From contig CAYSOW010000003.1 of NCBI GenBank assembly GCA_964432715.1, forward strand, positions 1-46,198: a DNA stretch of 46,198 bases. The letters are read 5' to 3'. The translations under genes were made by a program, and so were the position numbers. Positions within the stretch are counted from its first letter, which is position 1; the number at the start of each line of letters is the position of its first letter. Below the pieces are notes generated by a model. That model was not told where the DNA came from. It was given only the letters and a program-made list of their open reading frames with translations, and did no database searches. Source of the DNA: Phocaeicola_A sp964432715 (GTDB taxonomy: Bacteria; Bacteroidota; Bacteroidia; Bacteroidales; Bacteroidaceae). Below, one piece after another: positions 1 to 7,634 of this stretch.

Positions 1-51
1 TGAGCCAAACAGAGTGGTCAGCGCAAGGATTGATAATATGAGTTTTTTCAT
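1..51 (-). CDS. 5' end of an exported protein (partial)
   Basis: Seventeen codons starting at ATG 51 run off the left edge. They read M-K-K followed by a hydrophobic stretch (LILSILALTTLF) and then G-S, which is a classic signal-peptide start, possibly of a lipoprotein or secreted protein. The ATG overlaps the TGA of the preceding small frame (ATGA), so the two are probably translationally coupled. The mature protein lies outside the window and its function cannot be judged. Confidence 0.5.
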   Translation of the reverse strand, partial: MKKLILSILALTTLFGS

Positions 52-227
52 GGTTTCTTAGAAGCTCGTTCGCGATTCTTTAAACTTAAATCCTGCAAAG
101 TGCGACCCAATTCGTCTTTCTGTGCAAGGAGCAGAATGTCGTCATCCAGCTGGAGTGCGTATAGAACACGCAGATAGATGCCGATGGAGACGGTGGGTAA
201 TGCACAAAAGTAATCAAACTTTTTCAT
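48..227 (-). pseudogene. XRE/HTH-type regulator, C-terminal remnant
   Basis: This is a 59-codon frame from ATG 227 to TGA 48. Its sequence (ALPTVSIGIYLRVLYALQL, then DDDILLLAQKDELGRTLQDL) resembles the end of an XRE/HipB-like helix-turn-helix domain, where recognition helix, turn and last helix are followed by a short polar tail. The first HTH helices expected in a full protein of about 75-110 residues are missing, and the ATPase stop lies only 33 bp upstream, so the gene looks truncated. Alternatively it is an intact very small protein. The family call rests on memory of the motif and is moderate. The stop overlaps the start of the next exported protein by four bases. Confidence 0.45.
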
Positions 228-260
228 TTTATGATAGATTGATGAGAAAAATACGCTATA

Positions 261-1595
261 CTATAGGAACTGAGCATAGAAGACCGGAAGGAGGGTGATA
301 TCTTTATCTTTGCGATAGTCTTTGGTGTATATCAGGTACTTCTCACTTACTCGGCCGGAGTATTTCTGAATAAAGCGATCGATGGACGTGTGCGTGTTAT
401 AGCCGGATGACTTCACTTCAATTGGGGCTACTTTGCTTCCCTGGGAGAGCATGAAATCTATTTCATAATTGCGGTTTGACGTCTCGGAAGGGAAGGTGTA
501 ATAGTAAAGATCGTGACCTCCGGCTCGAAGAATCTGCGCAATGATATTCTCGTATAAGTATCCCAGGTTGGCATCTAATTTGTCTGCCAGTAACTTTTCG
601 TAAATGACATTGTCAATCGCTTTTTTATCTCTGAAACAGAGCGTAACAAATAGACCGGTGTCATTCATATAAAGTTTAAAACGCTCCAAATTCTTGGTTA
701 AAGACATACCGACGTGGGGATCGTCGCAGTGATAGGCGATATTTACCATCATGGATGCTTTCATGTCTTCGATGACGGGGAGTATGTCTTGAGCTCGTTG
801 ACCTTCGATGATTGATGAAATTTGATACCTGCTACCTCCGTGTGAAAGTTGCCCGGGGATATTGGTGAATAACATGGAGGCTCGACCGGTGGCATCAATT
901 TTACGAAGGTCTTCTTCGTAGAGTGACAAAATGGTACGCTTCATTTCGTCCACCTGTGCCATGTTATTGGTCTCAAGATACTCATTTACAGCCTGTGGCA
1001 TCCCGCCAATCATCATGTAAAGTCTAAAGTCTCGCAATGTTTGACGACAAACACTTTCTCCGACTGCTTTGTGATGCTCGAAGCAGGAGCGTAGCATGGG
1101 CACACTCACTTCGTCTCCCAATGCCCAGCGAAACTCTTCGTAATCCATGGGAAACATGGATAATTGTGTCTCTTCACTGGGGATGATGATTCCTTCGTTG
1201 TATTTCCGAATTCCAATCAGGGAGCCTGTCTCAATGTAATCATATCTACCATCGGCTACCAGGTATTTGATGGCTTGACGTGCTTGTGGAAAGAGTTGTA
1301 CTTCGTCGAATACGATGACGGAATTACGGGAATGTAGTGTGACCTTGGTGAGGACTTGAAGCTGAAAAAAGAAAAAGTCAAGGTCGGATATATCGTCGAA
1401 CAGGGCTTTGATGCGTGGGGATGTGTTACCAAAGTCGATTAGTACATAGGATTTATACTCGCTTTGGGCAAAATCTTTCACAATGGTTGATTTACCTACA
1501 CGACGTGCACCCTTAATCATGAGGGCTCTTCGTCCGTTGGAAGTCTCTTTCCAATGAAGCATCTCGCTGTATATCTTTCGTTTAAATGTATTCAT
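261..1595 (-). CDS. ATP-binding protein, AAA_14 plus DUF4143
   Basis: This 444-residue protein starts at ATG 1595; a TTG two codons upstream is less likely. The N-terminal P-loop domain has Walker A GARRVGKST at about residues 29-37 and Walker B VIVFDE ending near residue 98, then a sensor-like ETGSLIG. The C-terminal DUF4143 region ends with EIDF and, 13 residues on, IEVKS (about 378-396), the spacing of a PD-(D/E)XK nuclease-like fold. Such ATPases are common and expanded in Bacteroidales. Their role is unsettled; transport, DNA or defence roles have been suggested. A clear paralogue lies at 44743-46095. The promoter sits inside a 33-bp-period repeat array, and an XRE remnant follows downstream. 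Confidence 0.9.
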   Translation of the reverse strand: MNTFKRKIYSEMLHWKETSNGRRALMIKGARRVGKSTIVKDFAQSEYKSYVLIDFGNTSPRIKALFDDISDLDFFFFQLQVLTKVTLHSRNSVIVFDEVQLFPQARQAIKYLVADGRYDYIETGSLIGIRKYNEGIIIPSEETQLSMFPMDYEEFRWALGDEVSVPMLRSCFEHHKAVGESVCRQTLRDFRLYMMIGGMPQAVNEYLETNNMAQVDEMKRTILSLYEEDLRKIDATGRASMLFTNIPGQLSHGGSRYQISSIIEGQRAQDILPVIEDMKASMMVNIAYHCDDPHVGMSLTKNLERFKLYMNDTGLFVTLCFRDKKAIDNVIYEKLLADKLDANLGYLYENIIAQILRAGGHDLYYYTFPSETSNRNYEIDFMLSQGSKVAPIEVKSSGYNTHTSIDRFIQKYSGRVSEKYLIYTKDYRKDKDITLLPVFYAQFL

Positions 1596-1625
1596 AGACA
1601 ACCTTTTTTAGTGAAAACAACGATG

Positions 1626-1656
1626 CAAAGATACAAAATCCCCCATTGTATGCAAA
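1626..1656 (-). promoter_or_regulatory. Promoter of the AAA/DUF4143 ATPase
   Basis: On the minus strand, TTTG (1656-1653) is followed after 19 bp by TATCTTTG (1633-1626). This matches the Bacteroidetes -33/-7 consensus exactly. The leader to ATG 1595 is about 25 nt. The -33 box falls inside the repeat array. Confidence 0.75.
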
Positions 1657-1742
1657 CGTATTTCCACAAAATCCCACATTTTTTTTAGCTCGATTTCCGC
1701 AAAATCCCGCTTTTTATTTGGCCTAATTTCCGCAGAATCCCC
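1634..1742. repeat. Four-unit array with exact 33-bp period
   Basis: The core CA(A/G)AATCCC recurs at 1634, 1667, 1700 and 1733, exactly 33 bp apart. Units 2-4 extend to TTTCC(A/G)CA(A/G)AATCCC, and the bases between cores are not conserved. The array covers the ATPase promoter region and abuts its -7 box. A similar 33-bp arrangement lies upstream of the paralogous ATPase at the right end of the window. Confidence 0.75.
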
Positions 1743-1774
1743 GATTTGGTGGATTTTAAACCTGCAATCAATAG

Positions 1775-1820
1775 CAAAAATCGGCACCCAACCCTCCTTT
1801 AAAGGACGTTAGGTGCCGAT
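1775..1820 (-). terminator. Rho-independent terminator of the cytidylate-kinase-like gene
   Basis: ATCGGCACC (1780-1788) pairs perfectly with GGTGCCGAT (1812-1820), with an inner TCCTTTAAAGGA palindrome. On the minus strand the stem is followed directly by TTTTT. Confidence 0.8.
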
Positions 1821-1842
1821 GCTCTCTATAAAGCGTAAGCTG

Positions 1843-2481
1843 TTATTCTTCTTTCAAGCGCTTATCAATAAACTCCTTGATAAAGCGGGTGGTCTCCTCT
1901 TCGCCCAGCACCGATGAGTTGATGCAGAGGTGGTAAGTGGCGGCGGCACCCCACGTGTTGCTGCTATAGTAATTATAGTAAGAAGCACGTTTGCGGTCGG
2001 TGGAGTCTATCAACTCTTCTGCCTCTTTCACCGAAATCTCACGCGTCTGGCAGAGACGCTGGATGCGGTCGCGACGGTCGGCGGAGATGAAGATGTTGAT
2101 GCAACGCGGAAAATCACGCAGGATGTAGTCGGCACAACGACCGACGAAGATGCATGACTCGCGCTCAGCGATGTTACGAATCACGTCACTCTGAATCTTG
2201 AAGAGCGCGTCGTTGCTCAGGTAATTGTCGTAATAAGTGTTGTCGCCCATGAAGGTGCCACGCATGGTGCCGAAGAAGGCATGCATGAAGTTCTTGTAGG
2301 AGGTCTTCTCATCGGCCTCTTCAAAGAACTCCTGACAGAAGCCACTCTCTTGCGCTGCCAGTTTCAATAATGTCTTGTCGTACACGGAGATGCCGTATGC
2401 TTCCGCCAAGCGCTTGCCGATGGATTTTCCACCGCTGCCCAACTGGCGACCTATGTTGATGATAAAATGATTCTCGTTCAT
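1843..2481 (-). CDS. Cytidylate kinase-like family protein
   Basis: This is a 212-residue soluble P-loop protein. The N-terminus IINIGRQLGSGGKSIGKRLA (about 8-27) has the glycine-rich loop of the cytidylate-kinase-like family (Pfam PF13189), and VYDKTLLKLAAQ follows. Further on, IFVGRCADYILRD and the arginine-rich NIFISADRRDRIQR are typical of the family and match the kinase half of the fusion protein at 41664-42977. The family is related to CMP kinase, but its substrate is not established, and a separate cmk is usually present in Bacteroides. The gene has its own -7 box and a strong terminator, so it is probably transcribed alone. Confidence 0.85.
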   Translation of the reverse strand: MNENHFIINIGRQLGSGGKSIGKRLAEAYGISVYDKTLLKLAAQESGFCQEFFEEADEKTSYKNFMHAFFGTMRGTFMGDNTYYDNYLSNDALFKIQSDVIRNIAERESCIFVGRCADYILRDFPRCINIFISADRRDRIQRLCQTREISVKEAEELIDSTDRKRASYYNYYSSNTWGAAATYHLCINSSVLGEEETTRFIKEFIDKRLKEE

Positions 2482-2523
2482 CGTTTCAAGTTTTAAGTGT
2501 TATATAAAGGTACTTGTGGTACA

Positions 2524-2531
2524 CAAAGTTA
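2524..2531 (-). promoter_or_regulatory. -7 box for the cytidylate-kinase-like gene
   Basis: TAACTTTG on the minus strand matches TAnnTTTG, 42 bp upstream of ATG 2481. It lies immediately beyond the MATE stop codon. Confidence 0.55.
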
Positions 2532-2532
2532 C

Positions 2533-3915
2533 TTATTTATTCGCAGATTGTTGCATCTTGCGGAATTTTTTTAGCTGATAGATCATCATCCATACGGCGA
2601 TGATGGTGGAAAGCAGGTCGGCCATCGGGATGCTCATCCATACACCGAGGGCTCCGTCGCCCATCCATGCGTCCATAATCGGCGGAAGGATGTAGAGGCA
2701 GGGCAACAGGAAGAGCAACTGGCGGGTAAGTGACAGGAAGATGGATTTGCTGGCCATGCCGACACTCTGGAAGAAGTTGGTGGTGACCATCTGTGAACCG
2801 ACAATGGGGAAGACTGCCACGACGATGCGCATGCCTTGCATGGCCAGTTGCTTCAGACTCTCGTCGGTGGTGAAGGCGGATACCACTACACCGGGACAGA
2901 GCTCACCAATCAAGAAACCGGCGGTGGTGACGCAGGTGGCGGCAATCATTGTCAGCTTCATGACACGCATCATACGGTCGTACTGGCGCGCGCCGAAGTT
3001 GAATCCGGCAATGGGCTGCATGCCTTGGTTGAGGCCGATGACAATCATGATGAAGAAGAAGATGATGCGGTTGACAATACCGTAGGCACCGATGGCCAGG
3101 TCGCCGCCATACTCCTTCAGTCCTTTGTTGATGAAGAGCACCACCAGGCAGGCGGCGAGGTTCATCAGGAAGGGCGACATACCGATGGCTAAGGTCTCCT
3201 TCACAATGCGGCTTTTCAGCTTGTAGATGCCTCGGCGCAGGTGGAGCAACTCATTCTTGTTTGAGAAAATTTTAAACTCCCATGCCAGGATGATAATCTG
3301 TGCCAATACGGTGGCGAAGGCGGCTCCGCGGATGCCCCATCCAAAGGGATAGATAAAGAGGTAGTCGAGCACGGTGTTGATGAGCACGGTGGCGATGGTG
3401 GCTACCATGGCCTGACGCGGGTGGCCGGCGGAACGAAGCACGGCATTCAGTCCGAGGTAGGAGTGGGTGAAGACGTTACCCCAGAGGATAATCTCCATAT
3501 AGTCGCGCGCATAGCTGATGGTGTCATCGCTGGCGCCGAAGAAGTAGAGAATCGGGTCGAGCAGCAAGAGGCAGATGAATCCGAAGGCCAATCCGATAAT
3601 CAGGTTGAGGGTGACGACATTACCCAACACATTCTGGGCGGTGCCGTAATCTTTCTGACCGAGTTTTACGGAGATGAGGGTGGAGGCTCCCACACCCACC
3701 ATGGCGCCGAAGGCTGCACTGAGGTTCATCAAGGGGAAGGTCAGGGCCAATCCGGAGATAGCCAGCGGGCCCACGCCCTGTCCGATGAAGACACTATCGA
3801 CAATGTTGTACAGCGAGGAGGCTGTCATTGCGATAATGGCAGGGATGGAGTACTGGAATAAAAGTTGTCGGATGGGTTTGGTTCCCAATTCGGTAGTTAC
3901 TGATTTCTGTGTCAT
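2533..3915 (-). CDS. MATE family multidrug efflux transporter
   Basis: This 460-residue inner-membrane protein has about 12 hydrophobic segments arranged as two MATE repeats. Visible signatures are the N-terminal TKPIRQLLFQYSIPAIIAM, SLYNIVDSVFIGQGVG, and VGASTLISVKLGQKDYG. In the second half, IVIGLNQGMQPIAGFNFGA is the matching repeat. MATE proteins export drugs or metabolites by Na+ or H+ antiport; the substrate here is unknown. ATG 3915 (MTQKSV) was chosen because the -7 box at 3943-3950 lies just upstream and the longer frame would start before the promoter. The gene is divergent from xseA. Confidence 0.93.
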   Translation of the reverse strand: MTQKSVTTELGTKPIRQLLFQYSIPAIIAMTASSLYNIVDSVFIGQGVGPLAISGLALTFPLMNLSAAFGAMVGVGASTLISVKLGQKDYGTAQNVLGNVVTLNLIIGLAFGFICLLLLDPILYFFGASDDTISYARDYMEIILWGNVFTHSYLGLNAVLRSAGHPRQAMVATIATVLINTVLDYLFIYPFGWGIRGAAFATVLAQIIILAWEFKIFSNKNELLHLRRGIYKLKSRIVKETLAIGMSPFLMNLAACLVVLFINKGLKEYGGDLAIGAYGIVNRIIFFFIMIVIGLNQGMQPIAGFNFGARQYDRMMRVMKLTMIAATCVTTAGFLIGELCPGVVVSAFTTDESLKQLAMQGMRIVVAVFPIVGSQMVTTNFFQSVGMASKSIFLSLTRQLLFLLPCLYILPPIMDAWMGDGALGVWMSIPMADLLSTIIAVWMMIYQLKKFRKMQQSANK

Positions 3916-3942
3916 TTCTATTAAATCCTTAAAAAGTATCTG

Positions 3943-3950
3943 CAAAGGTA
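3943..3950 (-). promoter_or_regulatory. -7 box for the MATE transporter gene
   Basis: TACCTTTG on the minus strand matches TAnnTTTG, 27 bp upstream of ATG 3915. Confidence 0.65.
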
Positions 3951-4005
3951 CTGATTTCTGACTATTTTTCTTGAAAAAGGCGAGGAATAATTCAGTTATA
4001 TTTCC

Positions 4006-4013
4006 TATTTTTG
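4006..4013 (+). promoter_or_regulatory. -7 box for xseA-xseB
   Basis: TATTTTTG matches TAnnTTTG, 34 bp upstream of the xseA ATG. No convincing -33 box was seen. Confidence 0.5.
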
Positions 4014-4047
4014 TCACAATTTATGGTTTTACGCAAGGTTGATAAGT

Positions 4048-5367
4048 ATGGAAGAATGGTCATTATTGGAATTAAACCGTCAGGTACACAGGGCGTTGAG
4101 CGACTCTTTCCCGGAGGAGGTGTGGGTGCACGCGGAACTGAGCGAGGTGCACGGCAACCCCAACGGCCACTGTTACGTGGAGTTCGTGGAGAAGAATGAA
4201 CGCAACGGACAGTTGGTGGCGAAGGCGCGCGGATATATCTGGGCGTCGACCTATCGGAACTTGCGACCTTACTTTGAACGTGAAACCGGACAGACGCTGG
4301 TGGCGGGCCTGAAGGTGCTGGTGAAGGTGACGGTGGAGTTTCATGAACTCTATGGCTATGCGCTGAATGTGAAGGAGATTGATCCTTCGTACACCATTGG
4401 CGACCGCGAGCGCAGACGTCGCGAGATTCTGCAACAGCTGGAGGCCGAAGGGGTGCTTACTTTAAATAAGGAGTTGCCTTTCCCTCTGCTCCCGCAACGG
4501 GTGGCGGTAATCTCTTCGCCGACGGCTGCCGGGTATGGCGACTTTTGCGATCAGCTGCTGAAAAATCCTTACGGGTTCGTCTTTTACCCCAAACTCTTTG
4601 AGGCGGTGATGCAGGGCGAGTGGGTGGAGAGTTCCATCATTCAGGCACTCGACCGGATCTTTGCTGAGGAGGAGCGATGGGATGTGGTGGTGATTATCCG
4701 CGGTGGCGGCGCTACGTCCGATTTGACGGGCTTTGACACTTATCCCTTGGCGGCGGCTTGTGCGCAGTTCCCGATTCCGATAGTGACGGGCATCGGTCAC
4801 GAACGTGATGACACGGTGCTGGATATGATTTCGCATACCCGCGTGAAGACACCGACGGCTGCCGCGGAGTTGCTGATAGCGCGTGTGCTGGAGAGTGCAA
4901 CTCGATTGCATCAGTTGCAGGAACGTACGCAGACGGTGGTGACTTACCGACTGACGAATGAGCGGCATCGACTGGAGAAACTGGCCGACAAGGTGCCTTC
5001 GCTCTTTACGGTGTATAAGTTGAACGCCGAGCATCGACTGGCGCGCTTTGAACAGCGCTGGCGGCAGGCTTCTGAACGCCGACTGACGGAGGAGGAACAT
5101 CGGTGGGTGCGCCTGAACGAACGTTTGCTGCAGGCGGCGCAGCGAAGGGTGGTGAACGAACAGCATCGGCTGGAACTGCTGCAGAAGGAGGTGGAGCATG
5201 CTTCGCCCGAGCGACTGCTGAAGCGGGGATACAGTATTACATTGAAAGGAAATAAGGCGGTGACGGATGCTTCGCAGCTCCGTGAGGGGGATGTGTTGGA
5301 GACACGTTTCGCTCAGGGCTCGGTGCGCAGTGTGGTGACCGCTGAACAAAATAGGAACGCTAAATAG
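4048..5367 (+). CDS. xseA: Exodeoxyribonuclease VII large subunit
   Basis: XseA is the catalytic subunit of exonuclease VII, which degrades single-stranded DNA in the cytoplasm in complex with many XseB subunits. The 439-residue product has the N-terminal OB-fold (VWVHAELSEVHGNPNGHCY, about residues 23-41), the catalytic-domain core (LPQRVAVISSPTAAGYGDF; DVVVIIRGGGATSDLTGFD; IPIVTGIGHERDDTVLD; RVKTPTAAAELL), a long charged coiled coil, and the C-terminal ERLLKRGYSITL. ATG 4048 (MEEWSLLELN) is preferred over an in-frame TTG three codons upstream. xseB follows after 7 bp, so they form an operon. Confidence 0.97.
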   Translation: MEEWSLLELNRQVHRALSDSFPEEVWVHAELSEVHGNPNGHCYVEFVEKNERNGQLVAKARGYIWASTYRNLRPYFERETGQTLVAGLKVLVKVTVEFHELYGYALNVKEIDPSYTIGDRERRRREILQQLEAEGVLTLNKELPFPLLPQRVAVISSPTAAGYGDFCDQLLKNPYGFVFYPKLFEAVMQGEWVESSIIQALDRIFAEEERWDVVVIIRGGGATSDLTGFDTYPLAAACAQFPIPIVTGIGHERDDTVLDMISHTRVKTPTAAAELLIARVLESATRLHQLQERTQTVVTYRLTNERHRLEKLADKVPSLFTVYKLNAEHRLARFEQRWRQASERRLTEEEHRWVRLNERLLQAAQRRVVNEQHRLELLQKEVEHASPERLLKRGYSITLKGNKAVTDASQLREGDVLETRFAQGSVRSVVTAEQNRNAK

Positions 5368-5374
5368 AGGAATT

Positions 5375-5578
5375 ATGGCAAAAGAGAAATTGAATTACGG
5401 TGAGGCCATCGAACGATTGGAACAGATTGTGGCGCAGATTGAACGTAACGACTTGGATATCGACTCTCTGGGGGTGAAACTGAAGGAGGCGAAGGAGCTG
5501 GTGGATTTCTGCAAAAAACGTCTCTTTGAGGTGGATGAGGAGGTGAAAAAGCTTTTACAGGGCGAGGAAGATGAATAA
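5375..5578 (+). CDS. xseB: Exodeoxyribonuclease VII small subunit
   Basis: This 67-residue protein matches XseB in size and motif: LNYGEAIERLEQIVAQIE, then DLDIDSLGVKLKEAKEL, then a short acidic tail. It forms the helical hairpin that binds the XseA coiled coil to make active exonuclease VII. The start is 7 bp after the xseA stop, preceded by GAGGAATT, so translation is probably coupled. Confidence 0.95.
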   Translation: MAKEKLNYGEAIERLEQIVAQIERNDLDIDSLGVKLKEAKELVDFCKKRLFEVDEEVKKLLQGEEDE

Positions 5579-5626
5579 TTCCCGAAAAAAGACGTGGTTT
5601 TATGGCGCATTTTAAAACTTTATGTG

Positions 5627-5634
5627 TACATTTG
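5627..5634 (+). promoter_or_regulatory. -7 box for ilvE
   Basis: TACATTTG matches TAnnTTTG, 38 bp upstream of the ilvE ATG. Confidence 0.65.
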
Positions 5635-5672
5635 CTGCAAATCAAAAGTGAATATTAAAATCTACTAATATA

Positions 5673-6692
5673 ATGAAAGAAATTGATTGGTCGAATCTGT
5701 CGTTCGGATATATGCCGACAGACTACAATGTACGTTGTTGCTATCGTGATGGTAAGTGGGGCGAGATTGAAGTCTCCTCTTCCGAAACGATTAACTTACA
5801 TATGGCTGCCACCTGTCTTCACTATGGTCAGGAGGCTTTTGAAGGATTGAAAGCTTATCGTTGCAAAGATGGTAAAATTCGTATCTTCCGTATGGAGGCC
5901 AATGCGGAGCGTTTGCAAAGCACTTGCCGCGGTATCTTGATGCCGGAACTGCCTACCGAACTTTTCTGTGAGATGGTGAAGAAGGTGGTGAAACTCAATG
6001 AGCGTTTCATTCCGCCTTATGAAAGCGGTGCTTCTCTCTATATCCGCCCGTTGCTGATTGGTACGAGTGCGCAGGTGGGTGTGCATCCTTCTACGGAGTA
6101 TCTTTTCATGATCTTCGTTTCTCCGGTGGGCCCGTATTTCAAAGGTGGTTTCGCTACCAATCCGTATGTCATTATTCGTGAGTACGACCGTTCGGCTCCG
6201 TTGGGTACGGGTATTTATAAGGTGGGTGGTAACTATGCTGCCAGTCTGCGTGCCAACAAGATGGCGCACGATTTGGGCTACTCTTGCGAGTTCTACCTGG
6301 ATGCCAAAGAGAAGAAATATATCGATGAGTGTGGTGCTGCCAACTTCTTCGGTATCAAGAATAATACGTATGTAACGCCGAAATCTACTTCTATCCTTCC
6401 TTCTATCACCAACAAGAGCTTGATGCAGTTGGCTGAGGAGATTGGCTTGAAGGTGGAGCGTCGTCAGATTCCTGAGGAGGAGTTGCTGACGTTTGAGGAG
6501 GCCGGTGCTTGCGGTACGGCGGCAGTGATTAGTCCGATTGAGCGCATTGACGACTTGGAGAACAAGAAGTCGTACGTGATTGCCAAAGATGGTAAACCGG
6601 GACCGATTTGTACGAAGCTTTATCATAAGTTGCGCGCCATTCAGTATGGTGAGGAGCCGGATAAGTATGGCTGGGTAACGGTGCTCGACTAA
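5673..6692 (+). CDS. ilvE: Branched-chain amino acid aminotransferase
   Basis: This PLP enzyme catalyses the last transamination step of valine, leucine and isoleucine synthesis, with glutamate as amino donor. The 339-residue product is a fold-type IV aminotransferase of the BCAT2 branch. Motifs seen are YGQEAFEGLKAYR (about 51-63), SLYIRPLLIGTSAQVGV, IYKVGGNYAASL with the likely Schiff-base lysine at K183, and FEEAGACGTAAVISPI for phosphate binding. It has its own promoter and is followed by a strong hairpin terminator. No ilv or leu genes are adjacent, so it appears to stand alone. Confidence 0.95.
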   Translation: MKEIDWSNLSFGYMPTDYNVRCCYRDGKWGEIEVSSSETINLHMAATCLHYGQEAFEGLKAYRCKDGKIRIFRMEANAERLQSTCRGILMPELPTELFCEMVKKVVKLNERFIPPYESGASLYIRPLLIGTSAQVGVHPSTEYLFMIFVSPVGPYFKGGFATNPYVIIREYDRSAPLGTGIYKVGGNYAASLRANKMAHDLGYSCEFYLDAKEKKYIDECGAANFFGIKNNTYVTPKSTSILPSITNKSLMQLAEEIGLKVERRQIPEEELLTFEEAGACGTAAVISPIERIDDLENKKSYVIAKDGKPGPICTKLYHKLRAIQYGEEPDKYGWVTVLD

Positions 6693-6730
6693 GAAATAGA
6701 AGTGTTTCTTTGACAAGATATGAGAGAGAA

Positions 6731-6773
6731 GAGAGAGCATCCCGACCGTGGGGAAGGGTGCTCTCTCTTTTCC
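6731..6773 (+). terminator. Terminator after ilvE
   Basis: GAGAGAGCA (6731-6739) pairs with TGCTCTCTC (6759-6767), with an inner CCC/GGG pairing, followed by TTTT. Confidence 0.8.
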
Positions 6774-6810
6774 GCTAAACAAAACAAAAACAAACGAACG
6801 AAACATAAAC

Positions 6811-7569
6811 ATGGGAAAAGGAAAGTTAGAGAAATTTGCTGATATGAGGAGTTATCCACATGTGTTTGAGTATCCGTTCTCGGTGGTGGAACAGGGTTCT
6901 TGCGAGATGAAGGGTAACTGGAACCGGAATTTCTTCCATAATGATCATCCGATTGTGCTGGAACTGGGCTGCGGCCGAGGTGAATATACGGTGGGCTTGG
7001 CGCGTATGTTCCCTGATAAGAACTTTATCGGGGTGGATATCAAGGGCTCGCGTATGTGGAGCGGTGCCACGGAGGCGCTGCAGGAGGGGCTCCCGAATGT
7101 GGCCTTCTTGCGTACGAATATTGAAATCATCGACCGTTTCTTCGCGGAGGGGGAGGTGAGTGAGATCTGGTTGACGTTCTCTGACCCGCAGATGAAGAAG
7201 GCTACCAAGCGTCTGACTTCTACCTACTTTATGAATCGTTATCGTCGTTTCCTGGTGCCTGATGGATTGGTGCATCTGAAGACGGACAGCAACTTTATGT
7301 TTACCTACACCAAATATATGATTGAGGTGAATGGGTTGCCGGTGGATTTCATGACGGAGGATCTCTATGGTTCGGGTCTGGAGGATGAGATTCTGGGCAT
7401 CAAGACTTACTATGAGCAGCAGTGGCTCGACCGTGGCTTGACCATCAAGTACATCAAGTTCCACTTGCCGCAGGAGGGTGAGCTGAAGGAACCGGACGTG
7501 GAAATTGAACTCGACGAGTATCGCAGTTACAACCGTAGCAAACGAAGTGGTTTGCAAACCAGTAAATAA
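6811..7569 (+). CDS. trmB: tRNA (guanine46-N7)-methyltransferase
   Basis: TrmB places m7G at position 46 of tRNA using S-adenosylmethionine. The 252-residue product has the SAM motif VLELGCGRGEYTVGLA (about 50-65), then FIGVDIKGSRMWSGA, the catalytic LTFSDPQMKKATKRLTS (family form D-P-x-x-K-x-R-H), and LVHLKTDSNFMFTY. ATG 6811 (MGKGKLEKF) fits the family; an upstream GTG would place the start inside the ilvE terminator. No promoter was seen between that terminator and the start, so expression may depend on read-through. The last codons and the stop are part of a 17-bp tandem duplication. Confidence 0.93.
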   Translation: MGKGKLEKFADMRSYPHVFEYPFSVVEQGSCEMKGNWNRNFFHNDHPIVLELGCGRGEYTVGLARMFPDKNFIGVDIKGSRMWSGATEALQEGLPNVAFLRTNIEIIDRFFAEGEVSEIWLTFSDPQMKKATKRLTSTYFMNRYRRFLVPDGLVHLKTDSNFMFTYTKYMIEVNGLPVDFMTEDLYGSGLEDEILGIKTYYEQQWLDRGLTIKYIKFHLPQEGELKEPDVEIELDEYRSYNRSKRSGLQTSK

Positions 7570-7586
7570 TGCAAACCGGTAAATAA
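7553..7586 (+). repeat. 17-bp tandem duplication across the trmB stop
   Basis: TGCAAACCAGTAAATAA (7553-7569) is followed directly by a copy differing by one base (7570-7586). The first copy holds the trmB stop codon. A weaker third copy may begin near 7590. Confidence 0.7.
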
Positions 7587-7634
7587 AACGAATCAGTAGA
7601 TAAAGTATTAAACCTAACGAGTATATAGTGATCT

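Noticed and set aside
1634..1742. CRISPR-like array upstream of the first ATPase
   Set aside because: The repeat cores are only about 9-15 bp and the spacing is exactly 33 bp with short AT-rich spacers; no cas genes are present.
4462..5349. Long minus-strand frame opposite xseA
   Set aside because: It is the antisense shadow of a clear xseA, with histidine/arginine/leucine-rich low-complexity translation and no start signals.
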